Below, in pieces: positions 44,440 through 53,872 of a stretch of 64,000 nucleotides of DNA. The notes beneath the pieces are model-generated. The model saw only the letters and a program-made list of their open reading frames with translations, was not told the DNA's origin and made no database searches. A program made the translations under genes and the position numbers. The number at the start of each line of letters is the position of its first letter. The first letter of the stretch is position 1. Source of the DNA: an uncultured Algibacter sp. (GTDB lineage Bacteria > Bacteroidota > Bacteroidia > Flavobacteriales > Flavobacteriaceae). Location: NCBI RefSeq assembly GCF_947495675.1, contig NZ_CANLZX010000001.1, positions 310,001 to 374,000 of the forward strand, given 5' to 3'.

Positions 44440-44997
44440 TTATACGGTCATGATTTCTTTTTCTTTATTATCGAAAAGCTCATCGACTTTTTTAACGTGA
44501 TTATCTGTTATTTGTTGTATATCTATTTCTGCATTTTTCTTTAAATCCTCAGATACATCGTCATTTTTTTTAACATCATTCATAGCGTCCTTACGTGCTG
44601 TTCTGATACTTACTTTCGCATCTTCAGCTTCAGCTTTTGCTTGTTTTGCTAAATCTTTACGACGTTCTTCAGTTAATGGTGGTACATTAATAATTATAGT
44701 TTCACCATTATTCATTGGGTTAAAGCCAAGATTTGCGTAGGCAATACCACGTTCAATTTCTTGAAGCATACTTTTTTCCCAAGGTTGAACAGTAATTGTT
44801 CTTCCATCAGGCGTATTTACATTGGCTACTTGACTAAGAGGTGTTTGCGTACCGTAATAATCAACCATAACACTTCCTAACATTGCTGGACTTGCTTTAC
44901 CAGCTCTAATATTTAAAAATTGTTTTTTAAGATGCACAATAGCATTATCCATTGCTTCTTTTGTGCTGTCTAATATAAATTGTATGTCTTCGTTCAT
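44440..44997 (-). CDS. frr: Ribosome recycling factor
   Basis: A 185-residue tRNA-mimic protein that with EF-G splits post-termination ribosomes. The family stretches HLKKQFLNIRAGKASPAML near the N-terminus, VQPWEKSML and PPLTEERRKDLAKQAK are all present, and the length is normal. It lies 54 bases downstream of pyrH, the usual pyrH-frr order. Confidence 0.98.
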   Translation of the reverse strand: MNEDIQFILDSTKEAMDNAIVHLKKQFLNIRAGKASPAMLGSVMVDYYGTQTPLSQVANVNTPDGRTITVQPWEKSMLQEIERGIAYANLGFNPMNNGETIIINVPPLTEERRKDLAKQAKAEAEDAKVSIRTARKDAMNDVKKNDDVSEDLKKNAEIDIQQITDNHVKKVDELFDNKEKEIMTV

Positions 44998-45051
44998 TGT
45001 CTTAAACTTTTTTTCAAATTATATATGCTTGTTCAAAAACTAGGCCAATTA

Positions 45052-45759
45052 TTATACGTTTACAACGGTACCAATATTATCCCCAGAAACAACTTTTAGT
45101 AAGTTTCCTTTTTTGTTCATATCGAAAACAATAATTGGTAATTTATTTTCTTGACTTAGTGTAAATGCAGTTGTATCCATTACTTTTAAGCCTTTCCTTA
45201 AAACATCATCAAAAGAGATTGAACTGAATTTTACAGCAGTATCATCTTTTTCAGGATCTGTATTATAGATTCCATCAACGCGTGTGCCTTTTAAAATCAC
45301 ATCTGCTTCAATTTCTATAGCACGTAAAACGGCAGCAGAATCTGTGGTAAAATAAGGATTTCCGGTACCACCACCAAAAATAACAACACGCCCTTTTTCT
45401 AAATGACGCATAGCTTTTCTTCTAATAAAAGGTTCTGCTACTTCATTAATTTTAATAGCTGTTTGTAAACGTGTTGGAATATTAGCATCTTCTAAAGCAC
45501 CTTGTAAAGCTAAACCATTAATAACGGTAGCTAGCATACCCATATAATCTCCTTGAACACGATCCATACCTTTGCTAGCACCTGCAACACCTCTAAAAAT
45601 GTTTCCGCCTCCAATAACTATAGCAACTTCAATGCCTTTGTCTGTAATAGTTTTAATATCATTTGCATATTCAGCTAATCGATCTGGATCAATACCATAT
45701 TGGCGTTCTCCCATTAAAGCTTCACCAGATAGTTTTAGAAGTATTCTTTTATATTTCAT
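45052..45759 (-). CDS. pyrH: Uridylate kinase
   Basis: A 235-residue amino-acid-kinase-fold enzyme that phosphorylates UMP to UDP for nucleic acid and cell-wall precursors. The ATP-binding [11 protein letters not shown] is at the N-terminus, GGGNIFRG near 50, and [16 protein letters not shown] at about 130-145. It is upstream of frr and separated from tsf by a terminator. A TAGCTTTG box (45791-45798) 31 bases before the ATG is its likely -7 element; the -33 reads TTC. Confidence 0.98.
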   Translation of the reverse strand: MKYKRILLKLSGEALMGERQYGIDPDRLAEYANDIKTITDKGIEVAIVIGGGNIFRGVAGASKGMDRVQGDYMGMLATVINGLALQGALEDANIPTRLQTAIKINEVAEPFIRRKAMRHLEKGRVVIFGGGTGNPYFTTDSAAVLRAIEIEADVILKGTRVDGIYNTDPEKDDTAVKFSSISFDDVLRKGLKVMDTTAFTLSQENKLPIIVFDMNKKGNLLKVVSGDNIGTVVNV

Positions 45760-45844
45760 TGGTAATTTATATTTAGTTTTTGAGGTTTGACAAAGCTACA
45801 CATTTTTTTTATTTTTTGAATTTATATAAAACGCGATTTTGTTA

Positions 45845-45882
45845 AATAAAAAAACCACTATTCTAATTTAGAATAGTGGTTT
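45845..45882 (-). terminator. Terminator after tsf
   Basis: The 15-base arms AAACCACTATTCTAA (45852-45866) and TTAGAATAGTGGTTT (45868-45882) are followed on the minus strand by a run of T, ending the rpsB-tsf unit. Confidence 0.9.
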
Positions 45883-45916
45883 AATTTATTTTGAGTTTTC
45901 GATTAAGCGGAATATA

Positions 45917-46891
45917 CTAACCTACAGAAGCACGTTTGAAACCTGAGATTTCAACTTCTCCATATGATGAAACATATTCTGCAACAGTTTTCTTTTCATC
46001 TTTGATAAACTTTTGATCTAAAAGACATTGTTCTTGATCTAAAGTAGTATTATCAGAAATAAAACGCTCCATTTTTCCTGGTAAAATTCTATCCCAAATT
46101 TGTTCTGGTTTACCTTCTGCTTTTAATTCTGCTTTTGCAGCTTCTTCAGCTTCAGCAATAACTTCAGGAGTTAATTGAGCCATAGAAATATATTTAGGTA
46201 CGTTTTTAAGAGTTTTACCTAAACGTCCTAATTCAATATTATCTTTTTCAATAACTGCAATTCTAGCTTCAGTTTCTGATGCTACGAATGCAGGATCAAA
46301 ATCTTTATAAGATAAAGAAGTTGCACCCATTGAAGCAACTTGCATTGCTACATCTTTAACTAAAACATCGGCGTTATCAACTTTTGCAGTTAATCCAACT
46401 AAAGCAGCAATTTTGTTAATGTGTACATAAGTACCAACATAAGCAGCTTCTAATTTCTCAAAAGCGTTGATTTCTAATTTTTCACCAACAACACCAGTTT
46501 GTTCAACTAATTTATCTGCAACAGTCATACCTCCAAAATCGGCAGCTAAAAATTCTTCTTTAGAAGAAGTTCCTAAAGCGATTTCTGCTAATTGATTTGC
46601 TAATGCTAAAAAGTTTTCGTTTTTACCAACAAAATCGGTTTCACATCCTAAAACAATAGCAACACCTTCAGTTTGGTCTGCATTTATTTTAGAAACAGCT
46701 GCACCTTCAGAAGAATCTCTATCGGCTCTTTTTTCAGCTACTTTTTGTCCTTTTTTACGAAGCACTTCAATGGCTTTATCAAAATTACCTTCAGCTTCTA
46801 CTAAAGCTTTTTTGCAATCCATCATACCTGCACCAGTTGCTTGTCTTAATTTATTAACCTCTTGGGCTGTAACTTTTACTGTAGTACTCAT
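45917..46891 (-). CDS. tsf: Elongation factor Ts
   Basis: A 324-residue nucleotide exchange factor for EF-Tu. The N-terminal UBA-like segment VNKLRQATGAGMMDCKKALVEAEGNFDKAIEVLRKKG is the family signature, and the core has VLGCETDFVGKNENF near residue 78. The length is a little over the E. coli protein (283), as usual in this phylum. It lies 86 bases after rpsB, the standard rpsB-tsf pair. Confidence 0.98.
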   Translation of the reverse strand: MSTTVKVTAQEVNKLRQATGAGMMDCKKALVEAEGNFDKAIEVLRKKGQKVAEKRADRDSSEGAAVSKINADQTEGVAIVLGCETDFVGKNENFLALANQLAEIALGTSSKEEFLAADFGGMTVADKLVEQTGVVGEKLEINAFEKLEAAYVGTYVHINKIAALVGLTAKVDNADVLVKDVAMQVASMGATSLSYKDFDPAFVASETEARIAVIEKDNIELGRLGKTLKNVPKYISMAQLTPEVIAEAEEAAKAELKAEGKPEQIWDRILPGKMERFISDNTTLDQEQCLLDQKFIKDEKKTVAEYVSSYGEVEISGFKRASVG

Positions 46892-46977
46892 AGTAGTTAT
46901 AATTTAAAAAAGTCGTTCAATATAATTTTCAATAAAGAAAAGAATTAAACGACTTAATTATGTTTTATTAATGTTAT

Positions 46978-47766
46978 TTATTCTTCTTCTTCAGCTACAG
47001 CTTTTTTAGCTGGTGCTGCTTTTGCTTTAGGAGCCTCTTTTTTAGGAGCTTCTTTAGCAGAAGCCGAAGCTTCTTTTTCAGCTTTACGTTCTGCTAATCC
47101 ACCAGATACTGCAGATGCTACATGCGTTAAGATTTTATCAATCGATTTAGAAGCGTCATCATTTGCAGGGATAACATAATCAACTTGACGTGGGTCAGAG
47201 TTGGTATCAACCATTGCAAAAATAGGAATGTTTAATTTTTGAGCTTCTTTAATCGCGATATGCTCACGCTTAATATCTACAACAAATAAAGCACCTGGTA
47301 AACGTGTCATATCGCTTATAGAACCTAAGTTTTTCTCTAACTTAGCTCTTAAACGATCAACTTGTAAACGCTCTTTTTTAGACAATGTCATGAAAGTACC
47401 GTCTTTCTTCATTCTATCAATAGAAGCCATTTTTTTAACCGCTTTTCTAATAGTAACAAAGTTAGTCAACATTCCGCCTGGCCATCTTTCTGTAATGTAA
47501 GGCATGTTAATTTCGCCAGCTTTTTCAGCAACAATATCTTTTGCTTGTTTTTTTGTTGCAACGAATAAAATTTTACGTCCAGAAGCTGCAATTTTTGCAA
47601 GTGCTGCTCCAGCTTCATCAATTTTAGCCGCTGTTTTGTAAAGGTTTATAATATGAATGCCGTTACGCTCCATATAAACGTAAGGAGCCATATTTGGATC
47701 CCACTTACGTGTAAGGTGTCCAAAGTGTACACCTGCTTCAAGTAATTCTTTTACTTCTACTGCCAT
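46978..47766 (-). CDS. rpsB: 30S ribosomal protein S2
   Basis: A 262-residue ribosomal protein with the conserved starts LLEAGVHFGHLTRKWDPNMAPYVY, FVATKKQAKDIV and RWPGGMLTNF. The C-terminal tail (about 230-262) is Ala/Lys/Glu-rich, a common low-complexity extension. It begins 187 bases after rpsI; this gap contains hairpins and is probably a structured leader. Confidence 0.98.
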   Translation of the reverse strand: MAVEVKELLEAGVHFGHLTRKWDPNMAPYVYMERNGIHIINLYKTAAKIDEAGAALAKIAASGRKILFVATKKQAKDIVAEKAGEINMPYITERWPGGMLTNFVTIRKAVKKMASIDRMKKDGTFMTLSKKERLQVDRLRAKLEKNLGSISDMTRLPGALFVVDIKREHIAIKEAQKLNIPIFAMVDTNSDPRQVDYVIPANDDASKSIDKILTHVASAVSGGLAERKAEKEASASAKEAPKKEAPKAKAAPAKKAVAEEEE

Positions 47767-47830
47767 TTTGTAATAGTTTACGTTCTGTTGAATAGCAATG
47801 ATTAAGTGGTCATTAAATTCGCCTTAACCA

Positions 47831-47869
47831 TTTAGATGCTAAACTAAATCCTGCCTTTTCAGGCTAGGA
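47831..47869 (-). promoter_or_regulatory. Structured leader upstream of rpsB
   Basis: The minus-strand RNA has a stem of TCCT and GCCT paired with AGGC and AGGA, with one bulged A and a GAAA tetraloop (47849-47869). Next is TTTAG paired with CTAAA (47831-47848). The GNRA loop and tandem stems suggest a ribosomal-protein-binding leader for feedback control of rpsB-tsf. Confidence 0.4.
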
Positions 47870-47910
47870 CAACAATAACTGTTTTAATTTATTTTTATGA
47901 TTTGAAAATG

Positions 47911-47952
47911 ATAAAGAAATCTGTAATACAGATCCTGAACCAAGTCCAGGAT
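47911..47952 (-). terminator. Hairpins after rpsI
   Basis: Two bases after the rpsI stop, ATCCTG (47932-47937) pairs with CAGGAT (47947-47952). A second hairpin, ATCTGT/ACAGAT (47919-47933), and a TTTCTTT stretch follow. It is probably a terminator, though the T run is weak. Confidence 0.55.
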
Positions 47953-47953
47953 A

Positions 47954-48340
47954 TTAACGTTTTGAGAATTGAAACTTCTTACGAGCTTTCTTCTGACCGA
48001 ATTTCTTACGTTCAACCATTCTTGGATCTCTTGTTAATAAACCTTCTGGCTTAAGTGTTAATCTGTTTTCAGCATCAACTTCGCACATTGCACGAGAAAT
48101 TGCTAAACGAACAGCTTCTGCTTGTCCAGTAATACCACCTCCATATACATTTACTGTAATATCAAAGTTGGCGTCATTGTTAGTCAAAACTAAAGGTTGT
48201 TTTACTTTGTACTGTAAAGTAGCAGTAGTAAAATAATTAGCTAAGTCTTTTTTATTGATTGTAATGTTACCTTTTCCTGGGGCAACATAAGCGCGCGCAA
48301 CAGCCGTTTTTCTACGGCCAATTTTGTGAATTACTTCCAT
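47954..48340 (-). CDS. rpsI: 30S ribosomal protein S9
   Basis: A 128-residue ribosomal protein. IGRRKTAVARAYVAPGKG is at the N-terminus and the C-terminal tail RDPRMVERKKFGQKKARKKFQFSKR, which reaches the P-site tRNA, is complete. It starts one base after the rplM stop, the conserved rplM-rpsI operon. Confidence 0.98.
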   Translation of the reverse strand: MEVIHKIGRRKTAVARAYVAPGKGNITINKKDLANYFTTATLQYKVKQPLVLTNNDANFDITVNVYGGGITGQAEAVRLAISRAMCEVDAENRLTLKPEGLLTRDPRMVERKKFGQKKARKKFQFSKR

Positions 48341-48341
48341 G

Positions 48342-48797
48342 TTATTTAAATTCTTCTAGATTTATTGTTTTTGGCTTTTGAGCTGCATGTGCATGCTCTG
48401 TTCCAACAACAACTGTTAAATTACGGAATAAAGCAGCTCCTAATTTATTTTTAGGTAACATGCCTTTAACCGCTTTTTCTACTACTCTTGCAGGATCTTT
48501 TCCGTACAATTCTGTAGCAGTTAAACTTTTTTGACCTCCTGGATATCCGGTGTGACGAATGTATGACTTGTCAGTCCATTTGTTACCAGATAACGTGATT
48601 TTCTCTGCATTGATAATAATAACATTATCTCCACAATCAACATGAGGTGTGAAATTTGGCTTGTGTTTACCTCTAATAAGTTTTGCAACTTTAGAAGCTA
48701 AACGACCAAGCGCTTGACCTTCAGCATCAACCAAAACCCACTCCTTATTTACAGTAGCTTTGTTTGCTGAAATCGTTTTGTAGCTTAATGTGTCCAC
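48342..48797 (-). CDS. rplM: 50S ribosomal protein L13
   Basis: A 151-residue ribosomal protein with the family stretches [28 protein letters not shown] and [12 protein letters not shown]. The start is a GTG at 48795-48797, which gives MDTLSYKT as in relatives; no better ATG is available. It is the first gene of rplM-rpsI. The leader contains a purine-rich GAGAGAGGAA and a full Bacteroidota promoter upstream. Confidence 0.97.
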   Translation of the reverse strand: MDTLSYKTISANKATVNKEWVLVDAEGQALGRLASKVAKLIRGKHKPNFTPHVDCGDNVIIINAEKITLSGNKWTDKSYIRHTGYPGGQKSLTATELYGKDPARVVEKAVKGMLPKNKLGAALFRNLTVVVGTEHAHAAQKPKTINLEEFK

Positions 48798-48844
48798 ACT
48801 TTGATTTTTTAATTATTAAACATTCCTCTCTCAAAAAGAGTTTG

Positions 48845-48874
48845 CAAATTTACGATTATATATTTGATTACCAA
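48845..48874 (-). promoter_or_regulatory. Promoter of rplM-rpsI
   Basis: On the minus strand TTG (48872-48874), 19 bases, then TAAATTTG (48845-48852) match the consensus fully, 47 bases before the GTG start. Confidence 0.88.
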
Positions 48875-48929
48875 ACCTAGATAAAGGTTTTTTTATGCTT
48901 GAAAATCAGGTAGCTGCAACTTTAAAAAA

Positions 48930-49892
48930 TTAACTGCTAAAAGTAGCTCGCTGCAACCTGTCGTTAATTGATTTTCCTAATTCTATATCGGGGAAGCGTT
49001 CTGCAATTATTACATCAAGGTTTTCTCGATCTAATTCATGCATTGCATCGTATAATTTTGAAGCAGCTTCAGTCATATTACCTGTTGATGATAATATAAT
49101 TTGAGTTGTTACATTTGCATCTTTAAACCCATCCTTGAAAATAAGAAGACCAATACGCTTTCCAGAGTGTTTTTTTATTTCTTCAACAACATTACTTGTT
49201 AAATAAGTTCGTGTGGTAGGAGCATAATGTCTTTCTAGCATTCCTGGAGCATCCGGACTTTGCTCTTTTTTGTTTTTAATGATTACTTTGCCAACAACAG
49301 CCTCAATATCTTCTAGAGCTAAAGCACCTAAGCGATAAATAATAGGTTCGTCATTTTCAAAACCCACAATAGTTGATTCAATACCATTTGTACAGGCGCC
49401 GCCATCTAAAACCATTTCTATTTCATTTTTAAAATAGTTTTCTACGTGTTCGGGTTTAGTTGGGCTAATACTTCCAAATGGATTGGCACTTGGTGCAGCC
49501 AATGGGAAAGGTAGTTTATCTAACAGTTTTAGTGTTAAAGAGTGGTTAGGCACACGCACAGCAACAGTATCTTTACCTGCGGTTATTAAATCTGGTATTG
49601 TAGTTTGCTTTTTTAACACCATGGTTAAAGACCCTGGCCAAAAGGCTTTAGCTAGAAGTTTTGCTTTTTCTGGTACATAACTTGCTATATTTTCTAAATC
49701 ACTAGCAGATGGAATATGAACAATTAGAGGATTGAAAAAGGGGCGTTTTTTTGTTGTAAAAATACTATTGATGGCTTCTTTACTATATATATTGCCGGCT
49801 AAACCATATACTGTTTCTGTTGGTATAGCAACTACTTTATTAGCTTTTAATAGTTCAATGGCTCTTGATATGTCTTTTGATATAATACTCAT
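48930..49892 (-). CDS. L-threonylcarbamoyladenylate synthase (Sua5 type)
   Basis: A 320-residue enzyme making threonylcarbamoyl-AMP for the t6A37 modification of ANN-decoding tRNAs. The YrdC domain (about 1-200) has VVAIPTETVYGLAGN, KRPFFNPLIVHI and PLAAPSANPFG. The C-terminal Sua5 domain (about 215-320) begins after the linker with SPDAPGMLERHYAP. The two-domain length marks Sua5 rather than the short TsaC. Start at the ATG 49890-49892; the longer frame's TTG adds two residues. A TAATTTTG box lies at 49912-49919. Confidence 0.95.
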   Translation of the reverse strand: MSIISKDISRAIELLKANKVVAIPTETVYGLAGNIYSKEAINSIFTTKKRPFFNPLIVHIPSASDLENIASYVPEKAKLLAKAFWPGSLTMVLKKQTTIPDLITAGKDTVAVRVPNHSLTLKLLDKLPFPLAAPSANPFGSISPTKPEHVENYFKNEIEMVLDGGACTNGIESTIVGFENDEPIIYRLGALALEDIEAVVGKVIIKNKKEQSPDAPGMLERHYAPTTRTYLTSNVVEEIKKHSGKRIGLLIFKDGFKDANVTTQIILSSTGNMTEAASKLYDAMHELDRENLDVIIAERFPDIELGKSINDRLQRATFSS

Positions 49893-49976
49893 AGTCAATT
49901 AAAACAGTTTGCAAAATTACTTAAAAAATTGGTGTTATAAAGTCTATTATTAATTTAAACAAAATCAAGTAATAGT

Positions 49977-50009
49977 TTGCTTAACAATGCAAGGCTTTTA
50001 CTAGTTTTG
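49977..50009 (+). promoter_or_regulatory. Probable promoter of the ABC-F gene
   Basis: TTG (49977-49979) and TAGTTTTG (50002-50009) are separated by 22 bases, slightly long for the consensus. The ATG is 19 bases further on. Confidence 0.45.
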
Positions 50010-50028
50010 CAACTTTAAAATTTTGATT

Positions 50029-51663
50029 ATGATTTCAATAGATAATTTAGCGGTAGAGTTTAGTGGACATACCTTATTTAGTGATGTGTCTTTTACTATT
50101 AATGAAAATGATAAGATTGCCCTTATGGGAAAGAATGGTGCCGGTAAATCTACCATGATGAAAATTATTGCTGGTGTACAAAACGCTTCTCGTGGCAATG
50201 TACGATATCCAAAAGAGGCTGTAATAGCTTATTTGCCCCAGCATCTATTAACAGAAGACGATACAACTGTTTTAGATGAAGCTTCGAAGGCTTTTAGTCA
50301 TGTGTTTAACATGAAAAAAGAAATGGATGACTTAAACAAGCAACTAGAAACGAGGACCGATTATGAGTCTGATGCTTACATGAAAATTATTGAGCGCGTA
50401 TCAGAGTTAGGTGAAAAGTATTATGCGCTTGAAGATGTAAATTACGATGCCGAGGTTGAAAAAGCTTTAAAGGGCTTAGGTTTTAAACAAGAGGATTTTA
50501 CAAGACAAACCAATGAGTTTAGTGGTGGATGGCGAATGCGTATTGAATTGGCTAAAATTTTATTACAAAAACCAGATTTAATTTTATTAGATGAGCCTAC
50601 CAACCATATAGATATTGAATCTGTAATTTGGTTGGAAGATTTTTTAGTAAATAAAGCTAAAGCTGTGGTTGTTATATCTCATGATAAAGCTTTTATTGAT
50701 AATATAACCAATAGAACCATTGAGGTTACTATGGGAAAAATTTACGATTACAAAGCAAATTATTCACACTATTTACAATTACGAGAAGAGCGAAGAGCAC
50801 ATCAAATTAAGGCTTTCGAAGAACAGAAAAAATTTATAGCAGATAATCAGGCATTTATTGACAGGTTTAAAGGAACGTTTTCTAAAACTAACCAAGTAAA
50901 TTCTAGAGAACGTATGCTAGAAAAGTTAGAAATTATTGAAATTGATGATGTTGATACATCGGCCTTAAAGTTGCGTTTTCCAAAAACACAACGTTCTGGT
51001 GATTACCCTGTAATTGTAAAAGAAGTGTCCAAATCTTATGACGATCATGTAGTTTTTAATAATGCCAGCATGACTATATCTCGAGGTGAAAAAGTATGTT
51101 TTGTTGGAAGAAATGGTGAAGGAAAATCAACCATGATTAAAGCTATTTTAAACGAGATTGATGTAGAGGGCGAGTGTGCTTTAGGTCATAATGTTAAAGT
51201 TGGGTATTTTGCTCAAAACCAAGCAGCTTTGTTAGATGAAAGTTTAACCGTTTTTCAAACCGTTGATGAAATTGCACAAGGAGATGTTAGAAAACAATTA
51301 AAAAACATTTTAGGACGCTTTATGTTTAAAGGTGATGCTATAGATAAAAAAGTAAGTGTGCTTTCTGGAGGAGAAAAAACCAGATTAGCCATGGTGAAAT
51401 TACTTTTAGAGCCTGTTAATTTATTAATTCTAGATGAGCCTACAAACCACCTAGATTTAAAATCGAAGGATGTTTTAAAAGAAGCTTTATTAGATTTTGA
51501 TGGGACTTTGGTTTTGGTATCTCACGATCGTGATTTTTTGCAAGGACTCTCTAATAAAGTATTTGAGTTTAAAGACCAACGTGTTATTGAGCATTTTGAA
51601 ACTATTGATGCGTTTTTAGAACGTAATAGGATAGAAAGTATTAAAGCTATGGATTTAAATTAA
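50029..51663 (+). CDS. ABC-F family ATPase (ribosome-associated)
   Basis: A 544-residue protein with two ABC domains and no membrane segment. The first has Walker A GKNGAGKST and signature FSGGWRMRIELA; the second has GRNGEGKST and LSGGEKTRLAMV. Both Walker B motifs read ILLDEPTNH or ILDEPTNHLD. A charged linker of about 80 residues lies between them (KAFEEQKKFIADNQAFIDRF). ABC-F proteins act on the ribosome as translation factors or give antibiotic protection; the order is like the YbiT/EttA group. Start at the ATG 50029. Confidence 0.95.
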   Translation: MISIDNLAVEFSGHTLFSDVSFTINENDKIALMGKNGAGKSTMMKIIAGVQNASRGNVRYPKEAVIAYLPQHLLTEDDTTVLDEASKAFSHVFNMKKEMDDLNKQLETRTDYESDAYMKIIERVSELGEKYYALEDVNYDAEVEKALKGLGFKQEDFTRQTNEFSGGWRMRIELAKILLQKPDLILLDEPTNHIDIESVIWLEDFLVNKAKAVVVISHDKAFIDNITNRTIEVTMGKIYDYKANYSHYLQLREERRAHQIKAFEEQKKFIADNQAFIDRFKGTFSKTNQVNSRERMLEKLEIIEIDDVDTSALKLRFPKTQRSGDYPVIVKEVSKSYDDHVVFNNASMTISRGEKVCFVGRNGEGKSTMIKAILNEIDVEGECALGHNVKVGYFAQNQAALLDESLTVFQTVDEIAQGDVRKQLKNILGRFMFKGDAIDKKVSVLSGGEKTRLAMVKLLLEPVNLLILDEPTNHLDLKSKDVLKEALLDFDGTLVLVSHDRDFLQGLSNKVFEFKDQRVIEHFETIDAFLERNRIESIKAMDLN

Positions 51664-51711
51664 TATTATAGCAAGTATAAATTGGTTAGGGATAGTAGTG
51701 AAACATTTATG

Positions 51712-51748
51712 TTCATGAATTCTATTATTTATAATAGAAAATCATGAA
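51712..51748. repeat. 37-base interrupted inverted repeat
   Basis: TTCATGA (51712-51718) pairs with TCATGAA (51742-51748), and inside it TTCTATTAT (51720-51728) with ATAATAGAA (51731-51739). It lies 49 bases after the ABC-F stop and may end that transcript, although no T run follows. The next 60 bases (to 51811) are richer in GC than their surroundings and I cannot assign them. Confidence 0.55.
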
Positions 51749-51868
51749 TAAAAACCCACGGCGAGGCACGAGTGAGGTCTTTTAATAAATAGCCCGACCC
51801 TTGGTAAACGCCCAAAATAATTGCCTTTTAACGTATTAGCATCAATTTTTGCTTATTTTTGCAGTGCT

Positions 51869-53818
51869 ATGCAAGAATTAAAACTTTCAGATTGGTTACC
51901 TACCACAAACAAAGAGGTAAAAATACGCGGATGGGATGCGCTTGATGTTATCCTGTTTAGTGGCGATGCCTATGTGGATCATCCTTCGTTTGGCCCTGCT
52001 GTAATTGGCAGGATTTTAGAAAGTTATGGTTTGCGTGTTGCTATTGTACCACAACCCAATGTAAATGACAATTTACAAGATTTTATAAAGTTAGGTGCGC
52101 CAAAATTGTTTTTTGGAGTAACTGGTGGTTGCATGGATCCTATGATTAGCAATTATAATGCAAACAAAAAACGTCGTGATAAAGATGCCTACACCCCAAA
52201 TGGCGATATTGGATTTAGACCCGATTATGCAACAACAGTATATTCTAATATTTTAAAGGAAAAATGGCCAGATGTACCGGTTTTAATTGGAGGAATTGAA
52301 GCATCTTTACGTCGTGTAACACATTACGATTATTGGAGTGATAAATTGATGCCTTCTATTTTAGAAAGCTCGAAAGCAGATATGTTAGTGTATGGCATGG
52401 GCGAGCAGCCTTTACGAGAGGTGGTACGTTTGTTGCAAAAAGGAGTACCATTTTCTAGTATTACGACTATTAAGCAAACTGCTGTTTTGTTGGATGCTGA
52501 TGCTAAAATTCCAAAAAATAGTAATTGGGAGGATGTTGAAATTGTATCTCATGAAACCTGTTTAAAGGATAAAAAGAAGTTTGCTTCTAATTTTAAAACC
52601 ATAGAGCAGGAGAGTAATAAGTTGGCAGCACGAAGAATTTTTCAGAAGGTAGGCGATAAAACGTTGATGATTAATCCGCCTTATCCTACTATGACTGAAG
52701 ATGAAATTGATGCATCTTTTGAGTTGCCTTATACTAGAATGCCTCACCCAAAGTATAATAAGCGTGGGCCAATAGCTGCCTATGAAATGATTAAATTTTC
52801 TATAAACATTCATCGCGGATGTTTTGGAGGCTGTAGTTTCTGTACAATTTCTGCACATCAAGGAAAATTTATTGCATCTCGAAGTCAAGAATCTGTTTTA
52901 CGTGAGGTAGATACGGTTGCTAATATGCCCGATTTTAAAGGGTATTTATCTGATATTGGAGGGCCTAGTGCTAATATGTATAAAATGAAAGGTAAGGTGC
53001 AGTCTATATGCGATAAGTGTGTGGCGCCTTCTTGTATTTCACCAGTTATTTGTAGTAACTTAGACACGTCTCATAAACCTTTAACCGAATTATATCAAGC
53101 GGTTGATAGCCATCCAAAGATTAAAAAATCTTTTATTGGTAGTGGTATTCGACATGATATGTTGGTGCCAGAATTTAACAAAAATGCAGACCCAAAGGAA
53201 CTTGATGCTTATACTGAAGAAGTCATGACAAAGCATGTCTCTGGGCGCCTTAAAGTAGCACCAGAACATACTAGTGATCCGGTTTTAAAACTGATGCGTA
53301 AACCCTCGTTTAGCTATTTTCATAAATTTAAAGAGCGTTTTGATAAGATAAATATTGCTAAGGGCTTAAAGTTACAACTGATACCTTATTTTATTTCAAA
53401 TCATCCAGCTTGTGAAGTTGAAGATATGGCAAACCTAGCTGCCGAAACTAAGGATATGGGTTTCCAGTTAGAGCAAGTACAAGGCTTTACACCAACACCA
53501 ATGACGGTGGCTACGGTTATTTATTATAGTGGTTACCATCCTTACACACTTAAAAAAGTTAACACACCTATTACTAGAAAAGAAAAAGATGAGCAACATC
53601 GTTTTTTCTTTTGGTATAAAGATGAAAACAAAGCTTGGATTAAAAAGACTTTGAATAAACTTGGGCGTCAAGATTTATTAGATGTTCTTTTACCTGCTAA
53701 AACTGAAAAATGGCGAAAAAATAAACCTAGCGGAGATGCAAAACATACTTTTAATGATGCTATCCCTTTTAATAAACGAAAGAATAAGGCTAAGTTTAGA
53801 CCAAAGAAAAAGAGATGA
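51869..53818 (+). CDS. YgiQ family radical SAM protein
   Basis: A 649-residue protein with an N-terminal B12-binding-like domain (UPF0313) and a radical SAM domain with cluster cysteines in HRGCFGGCSFCTISAHQGK. A second cysteine cluster, CDKCVAPSCISPVICSN, could hold another iron-sulfur cluster. The C-terminus is lysine-rich (KRKNKAKFRPKKKR). The reaction is unknown in this family. I chose the ATG at 51869 (MQELKLSDWLP), which follows a TATTTTTG -7 box (51854-51861); a longer TTG frame would include that box. Confidence 0.94.
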   Translation: MQELKLSDWLPTTNKEVKIRGWDALDVILFSGDAYVDHPSFGPAVIGRILESYGLRVAIVPQPNVNDNLQDFIKLGAPKLFFGVTGGCMDPMISNYNANKKRRDKDAYTPNGDIGFRPDYATTVYSNILKEKWPDVPVLIGGIEASLRRVTHYDYWSDKLMPSILESSKADMLVYGMGEQPLREVVRLLQKGVPFSSITTIKQTAVLLDADAKIPKNSNWEDVEIVSHETCLKDKKKFASNFKTIEQESNKLAARRIFQKVGDKTLMINPPYPTMTEDEIDASFELPYTRMPHPKYNKRGPIAAYEMIKFSINIHRGCFGGCSFCTISAHQGKFIASRSQESVLREVDTVANMPDFKGYLSDIGGPSANMYKMKGKVQSICDKCVAPSCISPVICSNLDTSHKPLTELYQAVDSHPKIKKSFIGSGIRHDMLVPEFNKNADPKELDAYTEEVMTKHVSGRLKVAPEHTSDPVLKLMRKPSFSYFHKFKERFDKINIAKGLKLQLIPYFISNHPACEVEDMANLAAETKDMGFQLEQVQGFTPTPMTVATVIYYSGYHPYTLKKVNTPITRKEKDEQHRFFFWYKDENKAWIKKTLNKLGRQDLLDVLLPAKTEKWRKNKPSGDAKHTFNDAIPFNKRKNKAKFRPKKKR

Positions 53819-53872
53819 TAAATTAATTAGTGTATTAAGGTTGGGTGTAGCCCCCTTTAGGGGACTTATATA

